DNA of 37,863 nucleotides from IMG/VR virus record IMGVR_UViG_3300043775_000843, positions 1 to 37,863 of that record. One strand, written 5' to 3'. This DNA is from a virus. Shown here piece after piece: positions 37,861-37,863 of this stretch. Position 1 is the stretch's first letter; every line of letters starts with the position of its first letter. The translations under genes and the position numbers were made by a program. The notes under the pieces were generated by a model that did no database searches, had not been told where the DNA came from, and worked only from the letters and a program-made list of their open reading frames with translations.

Positions 37861-37863
37861 CAG

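Noticed and set aside
1-37863. tRNA genes and CRISPR arrays
   Set aside because: No cloverleaf-forming tRNA or spaced repeat array was seen; only a tRNA 3'-end-like stretch at 4676-4690.

Overview
The window reads as a nearly complete temperate, podovirus-like bacteriophage (or excised prophage) of about 38 kb. It is GC-rich and gene-dense, with most genes joined by ATGA/TGATG stop-start overlaps. Several products look like alphaproteobacterial phage or gene transfer agent (GTA) proteins: an RCAP_rcc01079-type head-spike base, repeated head-spike-fibre domains, a VUT/YhhQ transporter and a DpdA-like protein. An alphaproteobacterial host is therefore likely, but this is inference from protein resemblance and not a search result.

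Layout. (1) 1-667: a leftward XRE repressor that runs off the left edge, and a divergent control region with four ATGC-N4/5-GCAT operators and a perfect DnaA box. (2) 668-4613, rightward early/lysogeny operon: Cro-like HTH, RuvC-like resolvase, five small proteins, a DpdA/TGT-like protein, a YhhQ-type queuosine-precursor transporter, a small protein and a tyrosine integrase. (3) 4606-4786: candidate attP and the terminator of the leftward late operon. (4) 4787-27135, leftward late operon. In transcription order it holds two head-proximal proteins, portal, a large unknown protein, two small proteins, scaffold, SU10/DUF5309-type major capsid protein, an unknown protein, a glycosyltransferase, head-spike base, a small duplicated protein, head-spike fibre, adaptor, tail fibre, gp10-like tail protein, ejection proteins (one with a lytic transglycosylase-like domain) and lysis genes. 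(5) 27136-27765: a two-gene rightward insert with its own operator-like dyads. (6) 27762-31606: large terminase, a serine-recombinase cassette and a DUF5681-type candidate small terminase. (7) 31603-37779, leftward early operon: PD-(D/E)XK exonuclease, DnaA-domain-IV-like protein, T7 gp2.5/DUF2815-like SSB, primase/helicase, an iteron-like element and small genes.

The main candidate for an under-described system is the translationally coupled DpdA-like/YhhQ-like pair at 2165-3348. It suggests a minimal 7-deazaguanine DNA modification that salvages precursor instead of making it, since no queuosine-biosynthesis gene is visible. Two other system-level signals stand out. A recurring 12-16 bp operator family lies next to most transcription units, which suggests one repressor regulon. 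A GTA-like head-spike module lies next to a glycosyltransferase.

If the molecule is circular, the repressor reading frame closes one codon past the left edge. The window may therefore be a complete circularly permuted genome, although a 24-C homopolymer near the left end makes that end suspect. All functions were assigned by reading protein sequence by eye; no database search was run.
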